DNA from: Peptoniphilaceae bacterium
GTDB lineage: Bacteria; Bacillota; Clostridia; Tissierellales; Peptoniphilaceae
Direction of reading: 5' to 3'
NCBI GenBank assembly: GCA_029983595.1
Contig: JASBZD010000019.1
Location: 1 to 14,817 of the forward strand
Length of the DNA: 14,817 nucleotides
Shown piece by piece: positions 7,155-14,780 of the stretch (positions are counted from its first letter, which is position 1; every line of letters starts with the position of its first letter). The translations under genes were made by a program, and so were the position numbers. Below the pieces are notes generated by a model that saw nothing but the letters and a program-made list of their open reading frames with translations, was not told the origin of the DNA and ran no database searches.

Positions 7155-9491
7155 ATGGCTAAATATAGATATATCAGAAGATTTAACGAAGTTAATAAAT
7201 CTGATTTAGCCCTTGTAGGGGGAAAAGGAGCTAACCTAGGTGAGATGACTCAAATGGGTCTAAATGTGCCACCAGGGTTTAGCGTAACTAGTGAAGCATA
7301 CAACTATTTTATTTCATATACTAATCTTAATGAAACTGTAAAAGTTTTATTAGAGAGATTAGATGTAGATAACCCAGATTCTTTAACAGAAGTTTCAGAA
7401 AAACTTAGAAAAAAACTTAATGAAAGTAAGATACCAGAAGATCTAGAAGCTGAAATTAAAGCAGCTTATAAAGAGTTTAACGAAGAAATTGGAGTAAATA
7501 ATAGCGAGGTAGCAGTTCGCAGTTCTGCTACTGCTGAAGATTTACCTGATGCTTCATTTGCCGGACAACAAGATACTTATCTTCATATTTCTGGAGAAGA
7601 AGAGCTTATAAAGCATATCAGAATGTGCTGGGCATCTTTATGGACTGCAAGAGCTATATACTATCGTGAAAAACAAAAATTTGATCACTTTGATGTAGCT
7701 TTATCAGTAGTAGTTCAAAAAATGGTAAACTCAGAAAAATCTGGCGTAATGTTTACAGCAAACCCTATTTCTCAAAATGTAGATGAGATGATGATTAACG
7801 CTTCATATGGACTTGGGGAATCTGTAGTTTCAGGCATGGTTACACCTGATGAATATATAATTAATAAAAATACAAAAGAAATAATAGAAGAAAACATCTC
7901 TGAAAAAAATAAAATGGTTATCAGAAATGAAGATGGCCAAGGTACTAGAGTAGTAGAAGTGGCAGACTATTTAGGAAATGATGCAGTTTGTGCTGAAGCA
8001 TTAAATAGAAATGAGCTAGAAACTCTAGTAGAATATGGATTAAAAATCGAAAAATTATATAAATCTATCCAAGATATAGAATGGGGAATAGATAGAGATA
8101 CAAAAGAGCTTTATGTATTACAATCTAGACCTATTACTACCATTAAAGAAGAAAAAGAAGAGCTTGTAGTATTAGCTAAAGGACTAGGTGCATCACCAGG
8201 AATGGGAAGAGGTAAAGTCCACGTAATTATGGATCTAAATAACATTAACCAAGTATCAGATGGAGATGTTTTAGTTACTGGAATGACAAACCCTGATATG
8301 GTACCTGCTATGAGAAAATGTGCCGCAGTAATTTGTGATGAAGGTGGTAGAACTTGTCATGCAGCTATCGTATCTAGAGAATTAGGTATACCATGTATTG
8401 TAGGAGCTAAAAACGCGACTGATGTATTAAAAGATGGCCAATATGTTACTGTAGATTCTACTCGCGGAGTAGTTTATGAAGGTGATGTATTAAATTCTAA
8501 ACAAGATGAAAAAGATGAGCATCATTCTGGTGGCGTAATGGGAATTACTCCAGAAATAAGAAATCTTCTAGCACCAGTAACTGCTACTAAGATTTACATG
8601 AATCTTGGTCAACCTGATTTAATTAAAAAACATAAAGATTTACCAATTGATGGAATAGGTTTAATGAGAACTGAGTTCATATTTACAAATATGATAGGAG
8701 CTCACCCAATCCATCTTATAAAAACTGGCCAAGAACAACTTATGATAGATAAATTAGTAGAGGGAATCTATGAAGTAGCATCTACAGTTTATCCAAAACA
8801 AGTAACAGTTAGATTATCAGACTTCAGAACTAACGAATATAGAGGCCTAAAAGGTGGAGATGAGGTAGAACCTATTGAAGCTAACCCAATGATAGGCTGG
8901 AGGGGAGTAGCAAGATATATTTCTCCAGAATATGAACAAGGATTTAGATTAGAATGTAGAGCTATTAAAAAAGTTCGTGAAGAAAATGGACTTAAAAATA
9001 TAGTAGCAATGCTTCCATTTGTTAGAACTACGGAAGAGCTAAAACGTGCTAAAGAAATAATGGCAGAAGAAGGGTTAGTTCAAGGAGTAGATTTTAAAAT
9101 TTGGATAATGGCAGAAGTTCCATCAGTAGTAATGATGGCAGAAGAGTTTGCCAAGCTAGTAGATGGATTCTCAATTGGATCTAATGACCTTACTCAACTA
9201 GTAATGGGAGCAGATAGAGATTCTGAAATAATGAATAACATGGGATATTTTGACGAAAGAAATGAAGCAGTTAAGAGAGCTGTAAAAGTAATAATCGATG
9301 CAGCTAATAAATATGGAAAAACTGTATCAGTATGTGGTCAAGGGCCATCACAATATCCAGAGTTTGCTGAATTCTTAGTAGAAAATGGAATAACATCAAT
9401 ATCAGTAAACCCAGATACTGTTGAATACACTAGAAGAGTAGTAGCACAAGTAGAACAAAAACTGATTTTAAATAAAGTAAGAAATGATTAG
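7155..9491 (+). CDS. ppsA: Phosphoenolpyruvate synthase (pyruvate, water dikinase)
   Basis: A 778-residue enzyme of normal family length (E. coli PpsA is about 790). It converts pyruvate, ATP and water to phosphoenolpyruvate, AMP and phosphate in the cytoplasm, the entry to gluconeogenesis from pyruvate. Three domains are visible. The N-terminal ATP-grasp part has LVGGKGANLGEM, EVAVRSSATAEDLPDASFAGQQDT and IEWGIDRDTKELYVLQSRPI. The central phosphohistidine domain has GGRTCHAAIVSRELGIPCIVG with His402. The C-terminal TIM-barrel part has GIGLMRTEFIF, FSIGSNDLTQLVMGADRDS and CGQGPSQYP with catalytic Cys727. GGRTCHAA and the overall length identify PEP synthase rather than pyruvate, phosphate dikinase (GGMTSHAA). 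Rifampin phosphotransferase is related but lacks this TIM-barrel end. The gene has its own promoter, a perfect Shine-Dalgarno and tandem terminators, so it is probably a well-expressed single-gene unit. Confidence 0.95.
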   Translation: MAKYRYIRRFNEVNKSDLALVGGKGANLGEMTQMGLNVPPGFSVTSEAYNYFISYTNLNETVKVLLERLDVDNPDSLTEVSEKLRKKLNESKIPEDLEAEIKAAYKEFNEEIGVNNSEVAVRSSATAEDLPDASFAGQQDTYLHISGEEELIKHIRMCWASLWTARAIYYREKQKFDHFDVALSVVVQKMVNSEKSGVMFTANPISQNVDEMMINASYGLGESVVSGMVTPDEYIINKNTKEIIEENISEKNKMVIRNEDGQGTRVVEVADYLGNDAVCAEALNRNELETLVEYGLKIEKLYKSIQDIEWGIDRDTKELYVLQSRPITTIKEEKEELVVLAKGLGASPGMGRGKVHVIMDLNNINQVSDGDVLVTGMTNPDMVPAMRKCAAVICDEGGRTCHAAIVSRELGIPCIVGAKNATDVLKDGQYVTVDSTRGVVYEGDVLNSKQDEKDEHHSGGVMGITPEIRNLLAPVTATKIYMNLGQPDLIKKHKDLPIDGIGLMRTEFIFTNMIGAHPIHLIKTGQEQLMIDKLVEGIYEVASTVYPKQVTVRLSDFRTNEYRGLKGGDEVEPIEANPMIGWRGVARYISPEYEQGFRLECRAIKKVREENGLKNIVAMLPFVRTTEELKRAKEIMAEEGLVQGVDFKIWIMAEVPSVVMMAEEFAKLVDGFSIGSNDLTQLVMGADRDSEIMNNMGYFDERNEAVKRAVKVIIDAANKYGKTVSVCGQGPSQYPEFAEFLVENGITSISVNPDTVEYTRRVVAQVEQKLILNKVRND

Positions 9492-9500
9492 TAAAAATCC

Positions 9501-9519
9501 CAGATCATAAGTTGGTCTG
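9501..9519 (+). other. Small hairpin right after the PEP synthase stop
   Basis: CAGATCA at 9501-9507 pairs with TGGTCTG at 9513-9519 (one G-U pair, 5-nt loop), starting 9 nt after the stop codon. There is no T-run after it, so it is not itself a terminator. It could protect the 3' end of the mRNA, or be chance. Confidence 0.35.
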
Positions 9520-9532
9520 AGGTTTAAATTAG

Positions 9533-9570
9533 ATATCCTAACCAAATTCACGCTGGTTAGGATATTTTTT
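9533..9570 (+). terminator. Strong rho-independent terminator of the PEP synthase gene
   Basis: A perfect 12-bp stem, ATATCCTAACCA (9533-9544) with TGGTTAGGATAT (9554-9565), with a 9-nt loop and six Ts at 9565-9570. Confidence 0.93.
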
Positions 9571-9593
9571 ATTCTTATATTTTCTATTTTTAT

Positions 9594-9621
9594 CCAGACT
9601 AGAATTAAAGTCTGGTTTTTT
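9594..9621 (+). terminator. Second, tandem terminator
   Basis: A 7-bp stem CCAGACT (9594-9600) with AGTCTGG (9609-9615), an 8-nt loop, then TTTTTTCTTTTTT. It lies 24 nt beyond the first terminator and probably serves as a backup that insulates the TetR/MMPL promoter. Confidence 0.75.
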
Positions 9622-9690
9622 CTTTTTTGGTCAATTTTTAAAATTTGTTAAAAATTAATACAATCAAGAAAATTAGACAACTTAATATGA

Positions 9691-9719
9691 TTGAACAACG
9701 TTCATAAAAAGTATATTAT
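9691..9719 (+). promoter_or_regulatory. Promoter of the TetR-MMPL operon
   Basis: A -35 TTGAAC (9691-9696) and a -10 TATTAT (9714-9719) separated by exactly 17 bp. The transcript should start near 9726. The -35 overlaps the first operator and the predicted start lies just upstream of the second, a layout suited to repression. Confidence 0.7.
9692..9704. promoter_or_regulatory. Operator 1, probable TetR-family binding site
   Basis: The 13-bp palindrome TGAAC-AAC-GTTCA overlaps the -35 element. It has the same half-sites and the same 3-nt centre length as operator 2. It is assigned to the adjacent TetR-family gene because of position and duplication. Confidence 0.75.
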
Positions 9720-9733
9720 ACATAAATATCAAG

Positions 9734-9746
9734 TGAACAATGTTCA
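9734..9746. promoter_or_regulatory. Operator 2, probable TetR-family binding site
   Basis: The 13-bp palindrome TGAAC-AAT-GTTCA lies about 8-20 nt downstream of the predicted transcription start and ends just before the ribosome-binding site. Its centre (9740) is 42 bp from that of operator 1 (9698), about four helical turns, so two dimers would sit on the same face of the DNA. Confidence 0.75.
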
Positions 9747-9751
9747 TTATG

Positions 9752-9759
9752 AAAGGAGG
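9752..9759 (+). promoter_or_regulatory. Ribosome-binding site that sets the TetR start at 9764
   Basis: AAAGGAGG at 9752-9759 lies 4 nt before ATG 9764. Earlier in-frame ATGs at 9740 and 9749 lie inside the operator or directly before this site and have no Shine-Dalgarno of their own. Confidence 0.85.
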
Positions 9760-9763
9760 CGCT

Positions 9764-10360
9764 ATGGTAAACCAGAATATTAATGATAAAAAAATAGAAA
9801 TTATGGATGCTGCTATTAAAGTATTTAAAGAAAAAGGATTAGAAAAAACATCTGTTAGAGATATTATGTCTGAATCTGGATATGGATTAGGAACTTTTTA
9901 TTTATATTATTTAGATAAAAATGATCTCAAAGAAAAAATTGTATTGGATAAATCGATGGAGATAATTATAAATGCTGAAAAAAACTGCTATGGAAATAAT
10001 CCTGTAGAAAGATATATCACATTTGTAGATTATATAATTGACTATCTAATTAGTAATCCATTTGAATTTGAACTTTTAAGTAAAAATATAACTTGGGCAT
10101 TATATACAAAAATTGAAAATGATGAAAGATTGAAAGAAGCTGACTCTACATTGCAATTTATACTAAATAAATATGAAAACTTATTTTCTCATACTTTTTC
10201 TGAGTCTCAAAAACTTTATATACTTTCTCTTACTCTTGAAATTATGATGTCAACGTGCAAAAGTGCTTTAATGGAAGAAACTATTTTATCTATCGAAGAA
10301 ATGAAACCAGTTTTATATACGATAATTAGAAAAATGTTTATTAGAAATGGAGAAATTTAG
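9764..10360 (+). CDS. TetR-family transcriptional repressor of the exporter operon
   Basis: A 198-residue TetR-family regulator. The N-terminal DNA-binding domain covers about residues 8-55: IMDAAIKVFKEKGLEKTSVRDI, then the helix-turn-helix ending ESGYGLGTFYLYYLDKNDL, where GTFYLYY is the usual recognition-helix end. The remaining C-terminal 140 residues are helical and variable, as expected for ligand binding and dimer formation. The ligand cannot be inferred. The stop codon is immediately followed by the ATG of the MMPL gene, so the two are translated from one message. Two matching palindromes bracket the promoter upstream of this gene, making autorepression, with control of the exporter and the heptad-repeat protein, the simplest reading. 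By analogy with other TetR-MMPL pairs, the inducer may be a lipid-like or toxic amphiphilic molecule. Confidence 0.92.
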   Translation: MVNQNINDKKIEIMDAAIKVFKEKGLEKTSVRDIMSESGYGLGTFYLYYLDKNDLKEKIVLDKSMEIIINAEKNCYGNNPVERYITFVDYIIDYLISNPFEFELLSKNITWALYTKIENDERLKEADSTLQFILNKYENLFSHTFSESQKLYILSLTLEIMMSTCKSALMEETILSIEEMKPVLYTIIRKMFIRNGEI

Positions 10361-12415
10361 ATGAAAAAAATTGCAAGATTTATTTCATATCATCCTAAGC
10401 TGGTCTTAATAATAACTACGTTATTGCTAATTCCAGCTTATATAGGATATAAAAATACAGGTGTAAATTATGATATATTATCTTATTTACCAAAAGATCT
10501 AGAATCTACTCAAGGTCAAGATATACTTGATAAGGATTTTAAGAATGCTGCAACAGGAATGTTGATTCTAGAAGGAAGTGACCACGATGCAGAATTATTA
10601 AAAAATCAGATACTAGAAATTGATGGGGTAGAAGATGTAATTTCCAAATCTTCATTAATTGGAGATACTGTCCCTAGTGAATTTTTACCAGATGAATTAA
10701 AAGATGCATTTTATGCTGATGATAGTACACTACTTATGGTAAAATTTTCTGAATCCTCTTCATCTTTTAAAACGATGGAGGCTATAAATAAGATTAAATC
10801 CTTGGATTCTAAGCCAAAATATTTAAGTGGTATTTCATCATTAGTTAAAGACACAAAAGATTTAATAGATCATGAAACTCCTATTTATGTAGCGTTAGCA
10901 GTTATTTTAGCATTAATTGTACTAAGTTTAGCTAATGAATCTACAATTATCCCATTCTTATTTATGCTAAATATTGGATATGCGATTATGTATAATTTTG
11001 GGACTAATTTCTTTTTAGGAGAGATATCTTATATTACTAAAGCCATAGCTGCAGTATTACAGCTTGCCGTAACAACTGACTACTCAATATTTTTATATCA
11101 TAGATATGTAGAGAAAAAACGTGCTTCAGAGTCTAATAATGAAGCCATGTCTAAAGCTATACAAAGTACAGTAGCTTCAATATTTGCCTCATCATTAACT
11201 ACATTTGCAGGATTTTTAGTTTTATTACTAATGAAACTTGGACTTGGTAAAGATATAGGCATTGTAATGAGTAAAGGTGTTTTATTAGGGCTTATTTCTA
11301 CAGTAGTAGTATTACCAACTATGTTATTACTTACTGAAAAATGGGTTAATAAATATAACCACAGAGTTTTACTTCCATCATTTGAAAAAACTGCAAATTT
11401 TACAATGAAACATAGAAAAGCATTGTTTATGATTTTTTTACTATTGTTTATTCCATCTGTTTATGGAGCTAATAATACAAAACTTTATTATAACTTAGAT
11501 AGGTCTTTACCTGATGATTTAGATTCTATAGTAGCTTTAAATAAAATGAAAAAAGATTATAATATGGCATCTACTCATTTTATTGTAGTAAAAGATGATT
11601 TAAGCAAACAAAGCGTCAATAAAATGATTGATGAATTAAAAAATGTAGATGGTGTTAATAATGTATTAAGTTTAAATTCAGTTACTGGAGTTACTACACC
11701 TAGTTCATTTTTACCAGATAAACTTAAAGATAATTTTTATAAAAATGGATATCAGATGATAATGTTAAATTCTAAATATCAAACAGCTTCAGAAGAAGTT
11801 AGTAAGCAAATAGATGAAATTAATTCTATTGTAAAAGCTCATGATGAAGATGGATATCTTACAGGTGAAGCAGTCCTTACAAAAGACTTAACAGTGTTGT
11901 CTGATAAAGATTTTAAAATGGTAAATATTGCATCTATTGTAGTAGTTTTTGTAATTATTGCTGTAGTATTTAAATCATTTGCTATTCCTATTATTTTAAT
12001 TTTAGCAATAGAGTTAGCGATATTTATAAATATGGGAATACCATATTATACAGGCCAAGTTATACCATTTATCACTTCTATAATTATTGGTGTAGTTCAG
12101 TTAGGCTCTACTATTGATTATTCAATATTGATGACAGACAGATTTTTATTTGAATATAAAAAGACTAATGATTTAGATAAAGCCTTAAATCTATCAGTAA
12201 AAGAAACTTCAAAATCAATAGTAACGTCAGCGCTTTCATTCTTTGCAGCGACAATTGGAGTAGGTATTTATTCTAAAATGGAAATTGTATCTACAATATG
12301 TATATTTTTAGCTAGAGGAGCAATTATATCTATGCTAGTAATAATTATATTTTTACCAGCAATTTTAAGTGTTACATTTCCATTTATTAAAAAAACAACT
12401 AAAGGTTTAGAATAG
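10361..12415 (+). CDS. MMPL/RND-family membrane transporter
   Basis: A 684-residue RND-superfamily exporter of the MMPL (YdfJ-like) type. It shows the family's tandem duplication, each half having one helix, an extracellular domain, then five helices. First half: helix at about 13-30, loop to about 172, helices to about 325. Second half: helix at about 354-371, loop to about 520, then five helices to the end. Matching landmarks occur in both halves: SLP/YLP after the first helix, EFLPDELKDAFY and SFLPDKLKDNFY in the loops, and the proton-relay Asp-Tyr pairs TTDYS (D240/Y241) and TIDYS (D586/Y587), equivalent to the paired DY residues known in MmpL3. It should act at the cytoplasmic membrane, using the proton gradient to move hydrophobic or amphiphilic molecules. 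The start touches the TetR stop, with GGAGAAA as ribosome-binding site. The substrate is unknown. Confidence 0.92.
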   Translation: MKKIARFISYHPKLVLIITTLLLIPAYIGYKNTGVNYDILSYLPKDLESTQGQDILDKDFKNAATGMLILEGSDHDAELLKNQILEIDGVEDVISKSSLIGDTVPSEFLPDELKDAFYADDSTLLMVKFSESSSSFKTMEAINKIKSLDSKPKYLSGISSLVKDTKDLIDHETPIYVALAVILALIVLSLANESTIIPFLFMLNIGYAIMYNFGTNFFLGEISYITKAIAAVLQLAVTTDYSIFLYHRYVEKKRASESNNEAMSKAIQSTVASIFASSLTTFAGFLVLLLMKLGLGKDIGIVMSKGVLLGLISTVVVLPTMLLLTEKWVNKYNHRVLLPSFEKTANFTMKHRKALFMIFLLLFIPSVYGANNTKLYYNLDRSLPDDLDSIVALNKMKKDYNMASTHFIVVKDDLSKQSVNKMIDELKNVDGVNNVLSLNSVTGVTTPSSFLPDKLKDNFYKNGYQMIMLNSKYQTASEEVSKQIDEINSIVKAHDEDGYLTGEAVLTKDLTVLSDKDFKMVNIASIVVVFVIIAVVFKSFAIPIILILAIELAIFINMGIPYYTGQVIPFITSIIIGVVQLGSTIDYSILMTDRFLFEYKKTNDLDKALNLSVKETSKSIVTSALSFFAATIGVGIYSKMEIVSTICIFLARGAIISMLVIIIFLPAILSVTFPFIKKTTKGLE

Positions 12416-12424
12416 GAGAGAAAA

Positions 12425-14728
12425 ATGAATAAAAAATTTACAAAAGCAGTAACTATAGCAACTGTAGGCTCATTACTTGTAAATAATGCAGCTTATGCCT
12501 CAACAGTGGCACGAAAAAATGAAACAGTTTATGTAACAAAGGATTCTGGAGAAGTAAAAGATAAAACAGTTTCTGTATGGATTAATGGAGATAATAATTT
12601 AAAAATAAAAGATAAATCAGATTTAAAAAACATTAAAAACTTAGAAACTGATGAAAATATATCAGTAGATAATGGATATATTGAATGGAACTCAAAAGAT
12701 AAAGATATTTACTATCAAGGTAATACAGATAAAGAACTACCAGTAGATATAAATGTAACTTATCTACTAGATGGTAAGAATTTAAAATATGAAGAATTAA
12801 AAGGAAAATCTGGACATCTTAAAATTGAAATAGAAGCTAATAATAAAGTTGAAAAAGTTAGTAAAGTTAATGGAAAAAATAAAAAACTATATTCACCTTA
12901 TGTCGTATTTACAGAAATCACACTGGATGATATCCAAGTTAAAAATATAAAAGCTGATGATGTAAAAATAGTTAAAGATGGCAAAAATAATATAGTAGCC
13001 GCTGTATTAATTCCAGGACTAAAAGAAAACTTTAAAGACGTCTTAGATAACGATAAACTAGATAAATTTAAAGATAAACTAGAAATTGAATTAGATATTA
13101 CAAACTACGAGCCAACAGAAATTTATGCAGTAATAACCAATGAAATATTCCAAGAAGAAGAAAGTTTATCTTCATTTGAAGATTTAAGTAATGGAATAAA
13201 TGAATTAACTACAAATGCTGATAAACTAGTTGACGCATCATCAAAATTAAAAGAAGGCGGAATGAACTTAAATAATGGTATAAGTAAGCTTTCAGACGGA
13301 ACAGTAAAATTATCAGAAGGATCTAATAAACTAGCTAGTTCATTCGATGAATTTTCTAACGCATTTAGTTCTATACCAGAAAAAATTGCGCCAATAGAAT
13401 CGGCTGTAAATGATTTAAATGAAGGAAGCGCTAAGTTAAATAAAGCAATAGAACAATATACAACAGGAGTTAGTAAAATAAACTCAAATATCGGAGCTTT
13501 AAATAAAGGAGCAGAAGATTTATCAGATGGCGCATCAAAGCTTGATGACGGATTAGAACAACTTAGCCAAGGCACTAAAACTCTTAAAGAGAAAACATCA
13601 GCTATATCTGGTGGTAGTGATATATCAAAATTAACTGAATCACTAGGAACTTTAAAATCTGGAATTGATAATTTTAGCGATAGCGTAACTCCAATGGCAA
13701 ATAGTTTAGTTCAGTTAAATAATGGTTTAACAAAACTAGAAGACTCATCTAAAGCTTTAAATAATGGTTTATCTAAACTTAATGAGCAAGCTAAAAATGC
13801 GCCTAGCGTAGAATCTTCTATTCAAGAACTAGTTTCTCAAGCTAGAGCCATAGAAGGGATAGTAGCTAGTTTAGAAAGTAAAGATTCTGAAGGATTATAT
13901 AAAGACGAAATTAATTCATTAAAATCAATGGAAAAGTCACTTTATACTCAATCAGAAAATCTTAAAGCTAGTGCAAAAACTACATCTATTTTAGCTGGAG
14001 GAATAGGCGAATTAGCACAAGGCTCTAAAAATTTATCTGATGGTATTTCTGTAGCAAGTAATGGAGTAAGTGAACTAAGTTTAAAATTAAATGAATCTAA
14101 AGGTAAACTAAATACTGCTTCTAACGAACTTTCAACTGGCTTATCACAAATTAATGATGGAATACAAAATAGTGATATAGCTAAACTTCAAGAATCAATA
14201 GTAATGCTAGATAAATCTACTACTAAATTAAAAGAAGGCTCATCAAAACTTAAAGAAGGAACTATTAAAAACCAAGAAGGTGTAAAAAAACTTTCTTCAG
14301 CTATGAATGAATTAGATTCAAAATCAGGAGAGTTAAAAGCTGGTTCTAAAAAATTAGCTGGTGGTTTGTCACAATTTAAGGAAAAATCTAAATCTTTATC
14401 GGCTCTAGGAAATATTAATGAAACTGCCTTAAATCCAATGAAAAAAGGTATTAATGATATTAATAAAGCAATTATTGAACTTAGAAATGGAGCAACTAAA
14501 TTAAAAGAAGGCTCAGACACTTATACTTCAAAATACGAAGAGTTTGATAATGGTTTAAGAGAATACAAAACAAAAGGAATAGATAAACTTTCTGATAAAA
14601 CGAAAGATATTACTGAATTAAAAGATATTCTAGATCATATGTCAGAAATGGCTAAGGAAAATAGCTCAATCAGTGGTAGCACAGAAGAATTTGAAACTAA
14701 ATCTAGAATAATAGAAAAAATTAGATAA
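12425..14728 (+). CDS. Secreted heptad-repeat (XXXLXXG) protein, YhgE-like, partner of the MMPL exporter
   Basis: A 767-residue exported protein. Residues 1-25 form a signal peptide (KKFTKAVT..., hydrophobic core, AYA before Ser26). Residues about 26-250 form a conserved beta-rich domain with ETVYVTKDSGEVKDK, DIYYQGN, VTYLLDGKNLKYEELKGKSGHLKIEI and VAAVLIPGL. From about 251 to 710 it is dominated by Leu-x-x-Gly heptads (LNNG, LSDG, LSEG, LKEG, LAQG and similar), the repeat known from YhgE/Pip-type proteins, which predicts a long helical or coiled-coil stalk. Unlike YhgE, no C-terminal membrane helices are visible. It ends in a short hydrophilic tail (EEFETKSRIIEKIR), so it is either free outside the cell or held by the uncleaved signal segment. 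The gene starts 9 nt after the MMPL stop, with AGGAGAG (12414-12420). Families of this type often accompany MMPL exporters, suggesting a structural or adaptor role. The function is not established. Confidence 0.85.
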   Translation: MNKKFTKAVTIATVGSLLVNNAAYASTVARKNETVYVTKDSGEVKDKTVSVWINGDNNLKIKDKSDLKNIKNLETDENISVDNGYIEWNSKDKDIYYQGNTDKELPVDINVTYLLDGKNLKYEELKGKSGHLKIEIEANNKVEKVSKVNGKNKKLYSPYVVFTEITLDDIQVKNIKADDVKIVKDGKNNIVAAVLIPGLKENFKDVLDNDKLDKFKDKLEIELDITNYEPTEIYAVITNEIFQEEESLSSFEDLSNGINELTTNADKLVDASSKLKEGGMNLNNGISKLSDGTVKLSEGSNKLASSFDEFSNAFSSIPEKIAPIESAVNDLNEGSAKLNKAIEQYTTGVSKINSNIGALNKGAEDLSDGASKLDDGLEQLSQGTKTLKEKTSAISGGSDISKLTESLGTLKSGIDNFSDSVTPMANSLVQLNNGLTKLEDSSKALNNGLSKLNEQAKNAPSVESSIQELVSQARAIEGIVASLESKDSEGLYKDEINSLKSMEKSLYTQSENLKASAKTTSILAGGIGELAQGSKNLSDGISVASNGVSELSLKLNESKGKLNTASNELSTGLSQINDGIQNSDIAKLQESIVMLDKSTTKLKEGSSKLKEGTIKNQEGVKKLSSAMNELDSKSGELKAGSKKLAGGLSQFKEKSKSLSALGNINETALNPMKKGINDINKAIIELRNGATKLKEGSDTYTSKYEEFDNGLREYKTKGIDKLSDKTKDITELKDILDHMSEMAKENSSISGSTEEFETKSRIIEKIR
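13175..14550 (+). repeat. Coding region for degenerate Leu-x-x-Gly heptad repeats
   Basis: Residues about 251-710 of the secreted protein repeat a seven-residue pattern with Leu and Gly three apart. The DNA repeats (TTAAAAGAAGG- and TTAAATAATGG-like) are diverged, not identical, so the array is old and not a recent slippage expansion. Denser blocks (about 251-300, 360-385, 540-560, 600-625, 690-700) alternate with less regular helical stretches. Confidence 0.8.
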
Positions 14729-14739
14729 TTATAAAAATT

Positions 14740-14775
14740 AGGTAGTTAAAGTAAATTATTTCACTTTAGCTACCT
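14740..14775. terminator. Terminator after the heptad-repeat gene, probably bidirectional
   Basis: A 13-bp stem AGGTAGTTAAAGT (14740-14752) with ACTTTAGCTACCT (14763-14775), with one G-U pair and a 10-nt loop. On the + strand it is followed by TTTATTTTATTT. On the - strand the other side reads AATTTTTAT, so it can stop transcription from both directions. Confidence 0.8.
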
Positions 14776-14780
14776 TTATT

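Noticed and set aside
9692..9746. LexA/SOS boxes
   Set aside because: The B. subtilis SOS box has GAAC and GTTC separated by 4 nt and flanked by C/G. Here the gap is 3 nt, the flanks are T/A, and the sites sit next to a TetR gene.
9740..9766. ATG 9740 or 9749 as the TetR start
   Set aside because: The first lies inside operator 2 and the second directly precedes the AAAGGAGG that serves ATG 9764. Neither has an upstream ribosome-binding site.
13123..13575. Minus-strand open frame inside the heptad-repeat gene
   Set aside because: It is a mirror of the repetitive leucine/serine/glycine coding pattern. It has no ribosome-binding site or family motif and lies fully inside a well-supported gene.
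14188..14520. Second minus-strand open frame inside the heptad-repeat gene
   Set aside because: Same cause: complement of repeated TTAAAAGAAGG-like codons, no start signals, no recognisable protein features.
13175..14550. CRISPR array or tandem DNA repeat
   Set aside because: Repetition is at protein level with a 21-nt period and diverged codons. There are no identical repeats separated by unique spacers.
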